Notes: generated from the sequence alone by a model not told the origin. Shown: positions 36,902 through 48,816, counted from the stretch's first letter. The stretch: 64,000 nucleotides of DNA from Epiperipatus broadwayi (GCA_028023455.1 JAQFVV010000020.1:12624385-12688384), one strand, 5' to 3'. Numbers and translations are program-made.

Positions 36902-37427
36902 TTGTACTTATATGTTGGATTATATCTATCATCTAATATGAGTATTGAATGTCTTTAGAAAAAAATAACCTTATTTAAATATTCCAGATACATTCAATTG
37001 TTAGTAATAGCACACAGATTAGTATACACACAATGTTGTGAGAGATATTATTCTCCCCTCATCTTCAGGAATTGCTGGCCTGACCAGTGACAGTACTAGC
37101 ATGGGAATCATACCTGGACTCTGGGATTATTTGAGTATTGAATTTTAAGGTAATGTTGATTCAGTTGATTAGAGCATTACTTTAAAATTCAATACTCAAA
37201 GAATCTAAGGGTCCAGGTTTGAATCCCATGCTAGTACTTTGACTGGTCAGGCCAGCAATTCCTGAAGATGGAGGGAGGATAATACCTCTTGAAACTTTAT
37301 GCATATACTAACCTGTGTGCTTTTACTAATAATTGAATGTATTTGAAATATTTAAATAAAGTTACATTTTTCAAAGACATTTAATACTCATATTAGATGA
37401 TGGAAATAGTTCAAGATATAAATACAA
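36902..37427. mobile_element. Large foldback with tRNA-like core and hammerhead-like motifs
   Basis: Arms of about 240 bp are inverted copies: TCATCTAATATGAGTATTGA near the left end matches the right end, and GGAATTGCTGGCCTGACCAG and TAGCATGGGAATC recur inverted. The right half contains a tRNA-like block (37154-37235): TTCAGTTGATTAGAGC as box A and GGTTTGAATCC as box B. Outside it, each arm has CTGAAGA, then an A/G-rich stem with CCTC-like closing, then GAAAC (plus strand at 37262-37295) or CACAAC (left arm, mutated). The outermost TGATGGAAATA(G/A)T resembles the foldback at 218-413. It could be two head-to-head SINEs or a PLE-type terminal foldback. Confidence 0.75.
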
Positions 37428-38857
37428 TTATAGAAAATTAGTGTGGATTGGATTTTGAAGTTTTTTACAACCTTTTTAAAAAAAGAGGAAATACCAGTAA
37501 AATTTTATTTAATTCATTGCTTAATTTATTTAAAAAGAAATAATATACTAGAGCTTTTTATTTAAAATGAAGTATCTAAACTAGTTGTATCTCAGTCCAT
37601 AATATGAAAGATGCAGTATAAGCTAAGAAAGCTTACATTCAAATATGTTAGAAGTAAAATAATAATAAAAAAACTATAAAGAAACTCTCCAATAAAATGT
37701 TTTGAAAATACTTCCAAAATGCATTGTGAAGTGGAAGTTTTAAGAATATCTTTAAAAATATTCCTTATAGAAGAAAGAAAAATGGAATTGAATTATTCCA
37801 TGTGTTTATACATAATTAAAAAACATATATTAATATTTAACTGAGATTTAAACTTTATATATAAGCTAACAATAATCTCTAACTTAATAAATGATTAATA
37901 ATAATTATTAATATATTTATATAAGGGCTTAGCTTAAAGTTTTGAGTTCAGAAAGTTTGACACTCATAAACCAAAGTGTAATAATTTGGAATAAATTATA
38001 TCAAAATAATTTAGTAAGATAGATATTTTAATATTCACTGACTACATTAATGGAAATTCTAAATAGACAGTGACTGATTATAGAATTCTAAAGTTGTAGT
38101 AACACATTTCAATATACAGGAGAGTTTTAAATTTTTATAAATATTTTCTAAAAGACAATGCAATACATAGAGAAAAATATTATCATTTATATATTTATTT
38201 TTTAATATTTTTTATATAAAAGGAATTGATTGTTTGCAATGTGTGAATAAGATTTTTATATTAAATAGATTATCTCTTTAAAACAAGCATAATTTATGAA
38301 TACTTGTTTATTTGTGCTTAGGAAGGAACAAAGTAATTTCTATGAGATTAAAATTATTATTGGCACTAGTTTTGTCATTTAGCATATAAACAAATATTAT
38401 TATATGTACCTCATTTTTGAAATTGTCACCATAAAATAATTTTCAGCATTTTTATATTATTTATAGTTTTATTTGAGTAATTAATTAATTGCATGTAAAA
38501 AAAATTAGCACCTTAAAATGGATATTAACCTGATCATGCATTTTATAATGTTCTACTAAACAGATGATTTCTGAATTTCATAATACAAATATCAAAATGG
38601 CATTTACTTTACATTCAAATATATCTTGTCCATAGCATTAGCTGATTTTACTGATTGAGGACATTTAAAAATCATCAAAATTTATGAAATTTCACTTGGT
38701 TGTATCTAGATAGAAGTAATATAATAATCATTACTTATGTTATACTATTAAATATTTTGCAAGTAAAATTCAAGGGTATCAGACTGCTATGATATACATT
38801 TAAATGTTTACAAAGAAATCAAGTCATGTGTTACATTATCTAATTGAACAAGTTTGT
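37428..38857. other. AT-rich sequence with no recognised gene
   Basis: About 38805-38857 matches the flank before family 2 copy 1 (CAAAGAAATCAAGTCAT, then AAGT/CTTGTATTACAAATG). Otherwise nothing recognised. Confidence 0.5.
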
Positions 38858-39014
38858 ATTACAAATGTTATATATAGAGCTCACAAATAATCTAATGCTT
38901 GAATATCCTAGCACCTTACTGAAGAAGCCAGTAACAGAAACTGGTCTGGGTAAGGGGATATTCTGCAAAGCTTGTTAAGAGCTTATTTGCAAGCTCTATA
39001 TATAACATTTAAAT
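38858..39014. mobile_element. Hammerhead foldback family 2, copy 2
   Basis: Terminal arms AAATGTTATATATAGAGCT and AGCTCTATATATAACATTT are near-exact inverted repeats at the two ends. The interior contains GAATATCC...GGATATTC and one hammerhead on the plus strand. No left-hand ribozyme half is present, so this is the simplest family 2 unit in the window (157 bp). Confidence 0.8.
38901..38963 (+). ncRNA. Hammerhead ribozyme family 2, core intact
   Basis: Distal stem I GAATATCC/GGATATTC (38901-38908 with 38956-38963) is separated by an internal loop from a short proximal stem. CTGAAGA at 38919-38925 fits CUGANGA. GAAA is at 38937-38940, then stem III ACT/GGT (one G-U pair), then GTC ending at the predicted cleavage site 38946. 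Stem II (AGCCAGTAACA) has lost its pairing compared with the relative at 25310, so cleavage efficiency is doubtful even though the core bases are intact. Confidence 0.68.
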
Positions 39015-41297
39015 ATTTATATCATTAGATATATTTGATTTCATTCTTTAATGAAAGAAAAGAACTTGTAGTTCTTAATCAAGTAGTTTAATATAAACAT
39101 CATTCAAAGAAATGTGTGTAATATGATTACTATAATTATATAATCCATCATTCAAAGAAGCATTTTCTCTTTCTTTTTATCAATATTTCAAGCCCATTCA
39201 TTGTTTATATTTTCTACTACTCATTAGTCTTAGGAAACTTATAAAATGTGTTTGTTGTTATGAATAATTTGTTTATTTATTTAAATATAAGTTTAGTTTG
39301 TTTTATTTTTGATTAGAATCTTTTATCATAGTGTCTAAATCAAGGAACATCAGTCTTAAGGAATATCAGTCTACCGAAAGCCATTCGAATAGTATATAGT
39401 TGCATTTATATCTTGAAAACTTAAAAGCATCTCTTTTCATGGCTATAGATAATACTGAAAAGAGAATACCGTCTCAGTTGATTTATAAATATTTTATCTA
39501 ATTTCTAGTCTGTTACGATATATAAATATACATTTTGATTAAACAATATATTTATAAATATCCATCTGTTATGCCTTCAAATGTAAAACTTGGAAATGGT
39601 TTCAATCATAGAAAATATAACTAATCATATAATACTTTGTAATAAGTATATATTTATCTGTTTTTAGTTAAAGGATATACTAAAACTAAAAAACAAACAA
39701 AATCTCACAATTTACCAATTGGCAAATTGGTAAGTAATACATTCTCTTTGACTATTCTCTTTGAGTTACTATTGAAAATGCATTTCTTCTGAAATAAGAT
39801 TGCTTTATATTTTACTACATATTTTTAAAGGCATTCTGGGGGCTGAATAAACTAAAATGATTTATAAAAAATAAATTTATATATCGATTTAATTTTTCAA
39901 AGACCATTCAATTTACAGCAAAAATATGCATTAAAAATATTATTTGAATATAGTATTATTTTAATTTATCAAATAAATTATTAATTAAGTAGTAAAATAA
40001 TAATAAATTTGAAAACATTTTTATTATTTAAATTAAAAAGATTTCTTAGTTTCTCCCAAATACATCCATTTTTTTCGTTTTGTTTTCACAGATACAAAAT
40101 GTTTTTGACATTTACGATAAAAATTGATGTTCAAAAGCAAATGTTAACACGTGCCTTTTTAAAAAAAAAATTTAAAAAGTTAAAAAAAAACAACTTAGAA
40201 TTCATAATATTTACACGTAGTAAATTGAAAAAGTTCGCGAACGTTAATATGTAAAAGTGAATCGAGAACATGTTCATGCTCTCAGACTAAGACGATTCAG
40301 ATTGGTCTAAATAATTAGAATATAGGTTTAAAGTTAAGGCGGTCATGCTTATCTTTAAAAAATTTCTATCTTGTATTTGAGTTAGAATATCCACAATACT
40401 CCACATGACATCATTGATTTATTATAAGATCAGTACAGTGTATATATTAAAGATGGATATCTTTCTCTTTAATTATATAAATAAATGTAAAATCTTAGAA
40501 AATAACATTTATTTTTACTTTACTATAAATCACATCTCCATACTGGTTTCTTGCTAGGTAAAGATTAAATTTCAAAGTTTCAACTAATGTACTTTTGCAT
40601 CTAACAGCGACCTATATAAAAACTGGCCTGATGTCAAATCTACATATCTAAGCAAGTGAATTATAAGTTTGGTGTAAAATCTTAGGTTTAATGTCAGTTT
40701 ATTAATTTATAGTACAAAGTAGTAGAGAATTGTTATTTACATGAGTGGATTAGATCCTGTTATGAATATTAGTCAGTAATAATAATTGAAAAACCCAAAA
40801 TATTATCTAGAGATGGGATTTTATAGCACTATGACATCTAATGCCCATTTCTTACTCAGGATTAATGTAGAAGAAATTAGAATAAAGTGAACAGATGCAA
40901 ATGATAATGCATTTGTCAATTACAAAAGCTTACATTTAAGTGGCATAGCTATAGTGAAAAAAAAAAAGAATGCTATTAGAACAACATTGAGTAATCTGAT
41001 ATCATGGGTTATCTTTAATCAAATTAAACATCAAGAAACTCAACCAATTTATATCCACATAAAATTGATTTTAAGAATGTGAAATTAATCTCCTTCACTT
41101 TGTTGGATATAGATACTTTAAAAATGGAGTTAGCATAATTCCAAAACACTTTTATATGAAAAAATAATTTTGAAAACTTAACTATAGGGTTAGAAAAACA
41201 AATTTCTGAAAATATTATTTCAATAAAAATAAAACAACAGAAATAAGAATTGAAAATATTATATTGAAAGAATGGCTGTCTTTGCTAGATTGATGCA
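39015..41297. other. AT-rich sequence with no recognised gene
   Basis: Includes a short palindrome TTACCAATT/AATTGGTAA at 39712-39733 and a dispersed block at 40260-40430 related to 32880-33195. The frame at 40009-40254 is lysine-rich and has no domain. Confidence 0.45.
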
Positions 41298-41500
41298 ATG
41301 AAAAAACTGGAAAATGCCCTTTTAATAGTGTTTGGTTCAACATATGCCTGTGAGAAATTGTTTTTATCAATGAATTTTATAGAATCTGTTGAAAGAAATT
41401 GAATGAGCAAGGAATTAACTGCTGCATATGTAGAATTAATGAACTTTAAATATGAACCAAATGTACAAGAATTTTTTACATTAAATATACATAATGCAAA
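41298..41500 (+). pseudogene. hAT transposase C-terminal fragment
   Basis: Frame starting at 41298 reads MKKLENALLIVFGSTYACEK then LFLSMNFIESVERN, a stop, then MSKELTAAYVELM and YEPNVQEFF. The pattern FGSTYxCExxFSxMNxIKSxxR followed by LTxxxLxxxL and YxPNIxxL is the conserved C-terminal dimerisation end of many animal hAT transposases. Here the Ser and Lys of the block are replaced and an in-frame TGA follows. Only about 65 residues remain and no catalytic region is visible upstream, so it is a dead fragment. Confidence 0.75.
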
Positions 41501-41544
41501 ATTTGTTATTATTTTTTTCATTCATTATAAAATTGTGCATAATA

Positions 41545-41590
41545 TATTTAAATTAAAAGTACAATTATTATTGTGCTTTTAATTTAAATA
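41545..41590. repeat. 46-bp near-perfect hairpin
   Basis: TATTTAAATTAAAAGTACAAT pairs with its reverse complement around a 3-4 base loop, with a single mismatch. It follows the hAT fragment by about 45 bp. It may be a remnant of fused terminal repeats, but I cannot link it to an element. Confidence 0.85.
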
Positions 41591-42049
41591 ACGTCAGAAT
41601 TATTGACATCTTTTATGTTACATATAGCAACTGATCCAAGGTTCAATTTTAAAAAATCCAATTCAATTTTGACCCTCTTATCAAAAAGGTTTATTATCTC
41701 TGCCCTAGCCTTTGAACTGCATTATTTGAACTTTCTAAACTCCCATTGTTAAAGGTAAGAATAACAATCTGACCAGGAGTAGATTTAGAAATAATTTTTT
41801 ATTCTGCTAAAAATGGAACTACAATAGACAGCTGCTTTTATTTCATTGCTTATTCTGAATGCTAAAGAAGTAAATGATTTATTCTTAAGTAAAAACATAA
41901 TAAGCATGTGCAGTGTTAATTTATTTGCTTATTTTTGCAAAGGTAAATAAACATATTTATTAAAAATGTGAAACTAAGAAAAATTCTTTATAAATATTTC
42001 TCAGGAATCTATTTCAGCACTTTCAGCTTTTGTAAGTTTGATAAATGTT

Positions 42050-42290
42050 AGGTTTCATGTTTTTTAATTATCTACCTACTGATTTCCTAACTATATACTC
42101 AGACTAGATTCTCACTTATGTTCTTCATTTGTGAGGTTTAATGCTAGACCTAATGTATCAAAAAAAAATTTAATCTAAAAATCTAGGTGGACCAGATTCG
42201 GATATGAAATCCAATAGCAAAAACCATAAGCCAATAACAAATCTAGGAATAAATGCATAGATCCCTGGATAGGAATTTAATAAGTAATAC
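42050..42290. repeat. Very degraded hammerhead-type foldback
   Basis: Minus-strand 42065-42145 reads like a ruined hammerhead arm (AATGAAG, AACATAAGT, GAGAATCTAGTCTGAG), and 42190-42270 resembles the opposite arm (AACCATAAGCCAATAACAAA, then TCTAGGAATA). Core bases are lost on both sides. Assignment depends on order and spacing only. Confidence 0.35.
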
Positions 42291-42640
42291 TATTTATACT
42301 ATTTCGGATATATTTATTATTTAAGCTTGCAATAAGTGGAAAATCTGGAATTATATAAATAGAATATACTCCTGAAACACTATATTACCCAGAATTATTG
42401 ATATGGGTTTTTTTGTTTTGTATTATAAATACTGATGGTTTTTTTTCAAATTTAAAACTGGTCATCACGATATTAATGTATCAAATTTAATTTATATAAA
42501 AATGCAGATCTATAATTGGTCTTCAAAAAGAAATAGATAATTTATTTAAAGCATATTAAACTTAGATTTTTATCCTTTGTATAAATTTACATTCAGAGTT
42601 GTTTCTTGCCCTCAAAGTAAATACTTGGGTTTCAAAAAAT

Positions 42641-42948
42641 AAAACGCAATGTATGGTAAAAGAACAAACAGGTGTTACTGACCTCATTGAAAAAACTAAA
42701 AGATTTAAGTGGAGTTGGGCTGGACATATTGTTAGAAAAGATGATAATAGATGGGCAATTGAAATCTTAAATGGGATTCCAAGAGATTTTAAAATACCCA
42801 GAAAAAGACCACATGTTAGATGGATGGATGACATAAGAAAGTGTGCAGGAGTGATGTGGAGAAGACAAGCTAAAGATTGGAGAAGATGGATTGAACTTGG
42901 AGCTGCAGTGGATTGATAATGGTTGATAATGATGGTGATGATGATGAA
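42641..42948 (+). pseudogene. RTE-like LINE, 5'-truncated 3' end, copy 2
   Basis: An open frame covers the C-terminal tail of the LINE protein: REQ-like KEQTGVTDLIEKTKRFKW, SWAGHIVRKDDNRW, PRKRPHVRWMDDIRKCAGV and DWRRWIELGAAVD. It then runs through CAGTGGATTGATAATGG into a GATGATGATG tail. The tail region (WAGHxxRxxDxRW, RGRPxxRWxDD, then W) is diagnostic of RTE/BovB-type endonuclease-reverse transcriptase proteins. This copy is the best preserved version of the 3' end, but it is too short to be functional. Confidence 0.85.
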
Positions 42949-43284
42949 GTGAGAGTAGAAAATAGGGCTAAAAATATTCAAAACGCATTCAATAGTCTTT
43001 TTTTTTTTTTCAAAATAAAAAAAAGATGAATTTTTAATTCATTACTATCATAATTAAACTAGGGTGGAGTGCTTTTAGTTAAAATAACTTAATGTTAAGA
43101 GGAAATATCCTACGCTTACATGAGAATTTGATATTTGGTCACTTAATAAGATATCATACATAAATTCCAACTACACAATGAAATATAAACAGATGAATGT
43201 TTGAAATAAGAAGAAATCAAAACAAAATTGAGAGAACAAAAATGTTAAGAGGCCGAAAAAAAAAGATCTGGATATGTTATATTT

Positions 43285-44775
43285 TCCGAATTGCCCAGAA
43301 TTTTAAATGAAGAAGTGAGAAATGCAATTGAATGTATGAAGAAAGGAAAGACTCCTATTAATGATGGAATTATAATTGATATATTAAAAGAAGCAGGTGA
43401 AGAAATATTTTTTTTTTTTTAGCAAAGTTATATACCAAATGTCTAAATGACAAAGATGTACCAGATAACTGGAAGAATGCAGTATTAATATTAATATTTA
43501 AAAAAGGTGATAAAGAAGATATTAAAAATTATAGATCTATCAGCCTTTTATCAGTTTTATACAGAGAACATTAAATTTTCACCAACCGAGAGAACAAGCT
43601 GGATTTAAAAATGGTTTTAGTACAGTAGATCATATCCAGGTATTGAAAGAAGTTATAGAAAGGACAAATGAATATGAGTTGCCATTATGCTTTGGATTTA
43701 TAGATTATGAAAAGGCATTTGATTCTATAAACATTTCTTCAGTGATTAAAGCATTGGATCATCAAGGTATAGATCCAGAATATTGTCATATTTTAAAAAA
43801 TATTTATAAAAATGCAACAGCAACAATTAGATTACATAATGCTACTGGGAAGGTCAACATTGAGAAGGGTGTAAGACAGATTGACTCTATATCTCCAAAA
43901 CTTTTTACAGTGGTGCTGCAAGAAGTATTTTGTGGATTAAAATGGGAAGCTAAAGGAGTGAAAGTAAATGGAGATTATTTAAGTCATTTAGATTTTGCAG
44001 ATGATGTAGTTGTTTTTGCAAATAATGCTTTAGAGCTGCAGGAAATGTTGCAGGAGTTATCAGATGAAAGTAGAAAAGTAGGACTAAAGATAAATGTTAA
44101 AAAGACTAAAGTAATGTTTAATGGATTTTTTCGAAGTATGAAAATTAAGATTGATTATGATGAGTTAGAAGAAGTTAACGGTTACAAATACCTCAGTCAG
44201 ATTATTAATACAGATGGAAACATAATAGATAAAATTAATCATAGACTTAAACTTAGTTGGAGTGTTTTTGGTAGAAATAACTTGATACTAAAAGGAAATA
44301 TGCCTATATGTTGGAAAATAAAAGTTTTTAATAAATGTGTTTTACCAGTTCTTACTTATGGATCTGAGACTTGGACTTAATAGAAGAACAATACAGAGAC
44401 TTCAAACTACTCAAAGAAGTATGGAGAGATGCATGTTGGAAGTAACAAGAAGAGATCGAAAATGCAATATATGGGTAAGAGAACAAACAGGTATTACTGA
44501 CCTCATTGAAAAAATTAAAAGACTGAAGTGAAATTAGGCTGGACATATTGCTAGAAGAGATGATAATAGATGGACAATTGAAATCTTAAACTGGATTCCA
44601 AGAGATTGTAAAAGACCCAGAAAGAGACCACATGTGAGATGGATGGCAGAAATGTGAAAGGGTACAGGGGTGATGTGGAGAAGAGAAGCTAAAGATTAGA
44701 GGAGATGGATTGAACTTGGAGAGACCTTCATCCTGCAGTGGATTGATAATGGTTGATGATGATGATGATGTTTCT
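43285..44775 (+). pseudogene. RTE-like LINE reverse transcriptase, longest copy (3), broken
   Basis: The start (about 43285) covers the pre-RT region with NEEVRNAIECMKKGKTP, followed by an A/T insertion at 43408-43421 that shifts the frame. KKGDKEDIKNYRSISLL then precedes a deletion. 43643-44380 is open for 245 residues: motif A FIDYEKAFDSI, motif B GVRQIDSISPKLF (Gly to Ile), motif C HLDFADDVVVFA with both catalytic Asp intact, then KTKVMF and GYKYLSQIINTDG, ending VLPVLTYGSETWT. A stop follows, then shifted tail sequence (REQTGITDLIEKIK) with further stops. The element ends CTGCAGTGGATTGATAATGG plus (TGA)n. The endonuclease half is absent. Confidence 0.9.
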
Positions 44776-44811
44776 AGAAAAGATGGTATTAAATATTAGT
44801 ACTCTTAAACT

Positions 44812-44985
44812 AAATTGCAAAAGATATTAAAAGACCCAGAAGAAAGCTACATATGGAATAATAGGTGAGCTAAAGGGATGTGTTGGGTGATGTGGAGGGA
44901 GAAGCTATCCTTGGAGAAGCTGAATTAAACATGAAAATGTTTTCATCATGCAGCAAATCGATAATAATCGAAAATGTTGATAAAA
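44812..44985 (+). pseudogene. RTE-like LINE 3' end, highly diverged copy 4
   Basis: AAAAGACCCAGAAGAAAGCT, then GATGTGGAGG, then GGAGAAGCTGAATTAAAC, then TTTTCATCATGCAGCAAATC match the last 170 bases of copy 3 in order, with many changes. It is adjacent to the 3' end of copy 3, so the two may be a tandem or nested insertion. Confidence 0.7.
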
Positions 44986-45726
44986 TAATATATATATACT
45001 ACATGATCAGTTGAAAAATCTGCTTATTTAAAGTGAGAATATAAAGAGATACATAAAGATGAATCGTAAGTATATTTCCTGAAACAAGCAAAAAAAAATC
45101 AGGGAAAAATTTACTTATGTATATATTGAGGAAGCAATCAAAAATAAATTATTTATTAAAAATTGTCTTTAAAAATAAATTACCTTTAATATTTAAGTTT
45201 ACATATGTTTATATATGTATGACTGAGCACAATGGACGAACAACTATTAATGTCAGTAATATTTTCCTTTTCAGAGTAATGATAAAATTTATTATGACTC
45301 ATTAATATTAATTAAATAAATATTTTTAGAGTTTATTACTTAATAACTAGTTATAAGCCATTAACTATGCAATTATGTTATTAAAATATTAAATAAAACT
45401 TTACTGAAAATCTGTCCTATATATCAAGGAAATGGATTAAATAATTTCTACTTAGTAATTTATTATACATATAATCACAGCGTAAGTGCAATTATATAGA
45501 ACATCGACAAATAATTTTAGAAGGAAAAATATTTAAAATGAAAATAGATGAGCTAAAAATTAAAATTTAATTCATCATACAGACATGTCTATATAAAAAT
45601 CCATATTCTCGCAAATATAATAAAGCATATTACGTAACAATAACATTTTAAAAGTATATATTATGGAATCTACTTTTGTTATTTTGTGTTTGTTTTAAAC
45701 TAATTATTTATTAAAGATCATAATGC
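44986..45726. other. AT-rich spacer, no gene
   Basis: Nothing recognised between LINE copies 4 and 5. Confidence 0.5.
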
Positions 45727-46190
45727 AAATTCGTCATCATCAACCATTATCAATCCACTGCAGGATGGTCTCTCCAAGTTCAAACCATCTTCTCCGATCT
45801 TTAGCTTCTCTTCTCCTAATCACCCCTGCACACTTTCTTATTTCTTCCATCCATCTCATATGTGGTCTCTTTCTGGGTATTTTACAATCTCTTGGAATTC
45901 AGTTTAAGATTTCAATTGTCCATCTATTATCATTATGTCTAGCCCAACTTCAATGAAGTCTTTTAATTTTTTTAACGAGATCAGTAACACTTGTTTGTTC
46001 TCTTACTCATATATCGCGTTTTCGATCTCTTCTTGTTACTCCCAATGTGCATCTCTCCATACTTCTTTGGGTGGTCTGAAATTTCTGTATTGCTTTTCTA
46101 TTAAGTGTCCAAGTATTAAAAAACTTTCTTTTCAAACACATTGGCTTATTTCGTTTTAGTATCAAAATTACAATTTTATTAAGAAGTACA
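45727..46190 (-). pseudogene. RTE-like LINE, 5'-truncated, copy 5
   Basis: On the minus strand the frame contains FNTWTLNRKAIQKFQTTQRS followed by MERCTLGVTRRDRKRDI, then shifts into the REQTSVTDLVKKIK-type tail and ends with CTGCAGTGGATTGATAATGG plus a (TGATG) tail, read as CGTCATCATC at 45735. It extends further 5' than copy 1 but lacks the catalytic domain. It faces copy 3. Confidence 0.85.
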
Positions 46191-46749
46191 TTAAAAATGC
46201 CTACATGTTTAGTAATCATTAATATCACACAGGTGTAAGAAACTTGCAAATGCATACATTATTATTTTTTGTTAAATAAATTATCATCATTAACTTGTAA
46301 GTGAAATATCATTAATATGAATACTGTGGATTTAGAGCTTTTATAATATGCCCTATGTTTAACACTGGCTAAATAATCATTCACCTCAGAATTTATAAGG
46401 TACCTCTCTCATATTCAGACATGATTAGTTGTTGTTGGTGATAACACTTATAATGGCTTCAGAAACTGATTTTTTTGCTGCTTATTTCTCTTCAGTGGAA
46501 AATGTTGATTTCCATCCTCCTGCAGTATATATATATATAATTATTCAAAACAATACAATAATTAATACAGTAAAACAATATTTTAAAAAAACAAATATAT
46601 ACCAATTTAATAGAAGTACTTTCAACTATCTATGTAGTCATTGTCAACTAGATTCAAATTGTATTAGAAAAAACCGTTACAAATGTAAACAAAAAGTAAT
46701 ACGTCATACATCAATTTTCCCACAATTCATTAATTTTTATATTGGCGGC
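46191..46749. other. AT-rich sequence downstream of a PLE fragment
   Basis: As the 3' side of the minus-strand PLE below, this could hold its terminal repeat. On the minus strand CACTGAAGAGAAATAAGC and, 17 bases on, CAGTTTCTGAAGCC (about 46454-46497) look like a scrambled hammerhead, but stem order and GAAAC are not preserved. Confidence 0.4.
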
Positions 46750-47478
46750 CTATCTGTTTATCAACTGTTGCTTTTCACTTTTTATTAACATAGCTTCTTT
46801 AATTTTGCGTTTATTATTATTTCTTTCAATACACAAAATCTTAACTTTATTAAAATCAAAATCAAAACCATAATTACATGTTACATTATGATCAAAAAAT
46901 ACTGATGGTGATACATCATCATTTCTAACATTCTCTTGTCTTGATTTTTGCACTCGTTTATATAACAACAAATGCTCCTTTGATCTTTTCTCCAATGTAC
47001 ATTGAGATTCCCCAATATATGCCTTTCCACAAACACATAGCCATTTATATATTGCACAACTTTGATTTAAAATACTACACCTATTTTTTGAATTATTTAT
47101 TAATCTATTTAAATTAGGAGTGGTATAAAATGCAACTCGACATATATTTTTATATATCTGTTTTATAAATTTCACTTGTTCTTTACAAATAAATGGTATT
47201 GATATCCAAGTATATTTTATCTTATCAATATCTATAGCATCTAAAATATTTCTATTATTATTAAACTTAGTAACAATATTATAAATTAATTTATGATCAT
47301 ATCCAACATTTAACAAATCCATAATAAATACATTTATGTTACTTATTTTATCAGAACTATATTTACATAATTTATTATTCCTAAATAAAAATGATTTTAA
47401 ACCGGAAAATTTATGTGCTATTGGCACATTTGAATACCAAGGAATATATCCTCTTTTTTCAATATCTTTTATTACCAT
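46750..47478 (-). pseudogene. Penelope-like element C-terminus with GIY-YIG endonuclease
   Basis: An open frame of 242 residues. The N-terminal part (RGYIPWYSNVPIAHKFSGLK) and the middle (YTWISIPFICKEQVKFIKQI) match the linker after the PLE reverse transcriptase. Residues from about 150 form the endonuclease: C-A-I-Y-K-W-L-C-V-C-G-K-A-Y-I-G-E-S-Q-C, with the paired Cys and YIGES typical of PLE GIY-YIG domains, then KRSKEHLL and the distal VFFDHN, FDFNKVKIL and RNNNKRKIKEAMLIK. The domain is complete to the natural end, but the reverse transcriptase is missing: a stop lies just upstream of the first Met, with VLDPDLRV-like element sequence beyond it. This marks a 5'-truncated copy, relatively recent because the frame is still open. 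Confidence 0.88.
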
Positions 47479-48315
47479 ACAATAGTTAGCTCATACTCTT
47501 AAATCAGGATCCAGAACATTCATTTAACACATAAAAGTAACTTCACTTAAATTATTACTGATGCAATGACAAAAGAAAAAGAGAGAATAGACTAAATAAT
47601 ATTTAAGCAAACATTAATATTTATTTATGCACACATATATACTTAACATAACATTGCATAATACATTTTTATATAAAAAATATTAATGATGACTTTAGGC
47701 TATAGTTATAATAGTCCTTTATTAAAGTTCATTTCATTTAAAATCAAATGTCTATTTAGTTATTTAAAAGTACCTTTACATAGGTTTTCATTTTGGATTG
47801 TCCAATGGTTTTGGTTTCCATTTGATTTTGCTTTCCAACCAATTGGCTTTTTGGTTCTCCATCGGTGGCTTTATAGCTCTCCTTCCAGGTTTTGGTCAAA
47901 TAATGAGAGAGAGTATACAGAAGCTTCTACTTCACAATCTAGGCATTGGTTCCAGGGATTGATTCAGATGGAATAGATGATGTTGGGGCATGAAACGCTG
48001 CTAAATGTCCTTATGGTTTAAGCAACTTCTGCATTATGTAGACTGCAGCAGTAATGATTGGTTTGTTATGGCATTTAAAGTTTTCCAAAAGTCTGAATCT
48101 GCATTCTTCTGCATTATATGGCTAGACTCTGAATTGAATGAATAATGCAGACATGACTGTATAGCAATAAAATTAATAGCAATTCTGTCTAAGTAACAAT
48201 AGGCTATAGTGACTTTATATATTTGTCTCTCTCAAAGTTTCAATTTCTTAGCATTATTTATAATTTTGTTTGCAATTTGAATCTATTTTTTTCAATTAAT
48301 TTTTACATTTCATTA
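47479..48315. other. No gene; start of PLE copy then unassigned sequence
   Basis: The first 60 bases continue PLE sequence upstream of a stop. About 47740-48060 is less AT-rich, but its frames show no domain. Confidence 0.45.
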
Positions 48316-48323
48316 ATCTAATG

Positions 48324-48816
48324 CAGTGGTCTTCAACCTTTTCACACCTGTGGACTGGTAAAAATAAGGATAAGGTTTCATGGACTGGCAAAAATAAGGA
48401 TAAGGTTTCATGGAACAGCAGAAGTCTATAGATAAATTTTCTTAAAGATGTAAACAGCTTACCCTTAGATGAAGTTATATATATATGGAGTTTGTATAAT
48501 AAAAAACTTTTTTTTTTTAATTTTGAATTTTTTTAGAAAAATAATAAAAAATTTAATTCTATCCCCCTCCCCCATAAATATCTGTGATAACTAGAAAAAC
48601 AAATTAATTTATGCATGACTGATTAGATTTTGTTCTGTTTCTTTTTTTTTAATCAGGTAAAAATGCGATGAAAAAATAAATAAAACTTGTTTATATTAAT
48701 TAAAAGTTTAAAATCTTATTATTTTGTTATTAAAACTTTCTTGCCAGTCTATTGCAGACCAGCAAAGAACTTCTACGGCCCGGCACCGGGCTGCGGACCA
48801 GTGGTTGAAGACACTG
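48324..48816. mobile_element. Non-autonomous hAT transposon, 493 bp, with 8-bp duplication
   Basis: The element starts CAGTGGTCTTCAACCTTTTC and ends GGTTGAAGACACTG, a terminal inverted repeat of about 15 bp with one indel. The perfect flanking duplication is ATCTAATG (48316-48323 and 48817-48824). CAGTGGT-type ends plus an 8-bp duplication are diagnostic for hAT. There is a short internal direct repeat (GGACTGG(T/C)AAAAATAAGG, twice at about 48353-48405) and a GC-rich subterminal block near the right end. No transposase is encoded; movement would need a source element in trans. Confidence 0.95.

Noticed and set aside
42562-42981. Minus-strand 139-residue frame
   Set aside because: It is antisense to the LINE tail at 42641-42948.
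46454-46497. Hammerhead beside the PLE endonuclease fragment
   Set aside because: CTGAAGA is present but the order of the other core boxes is not; kept only as a remark.
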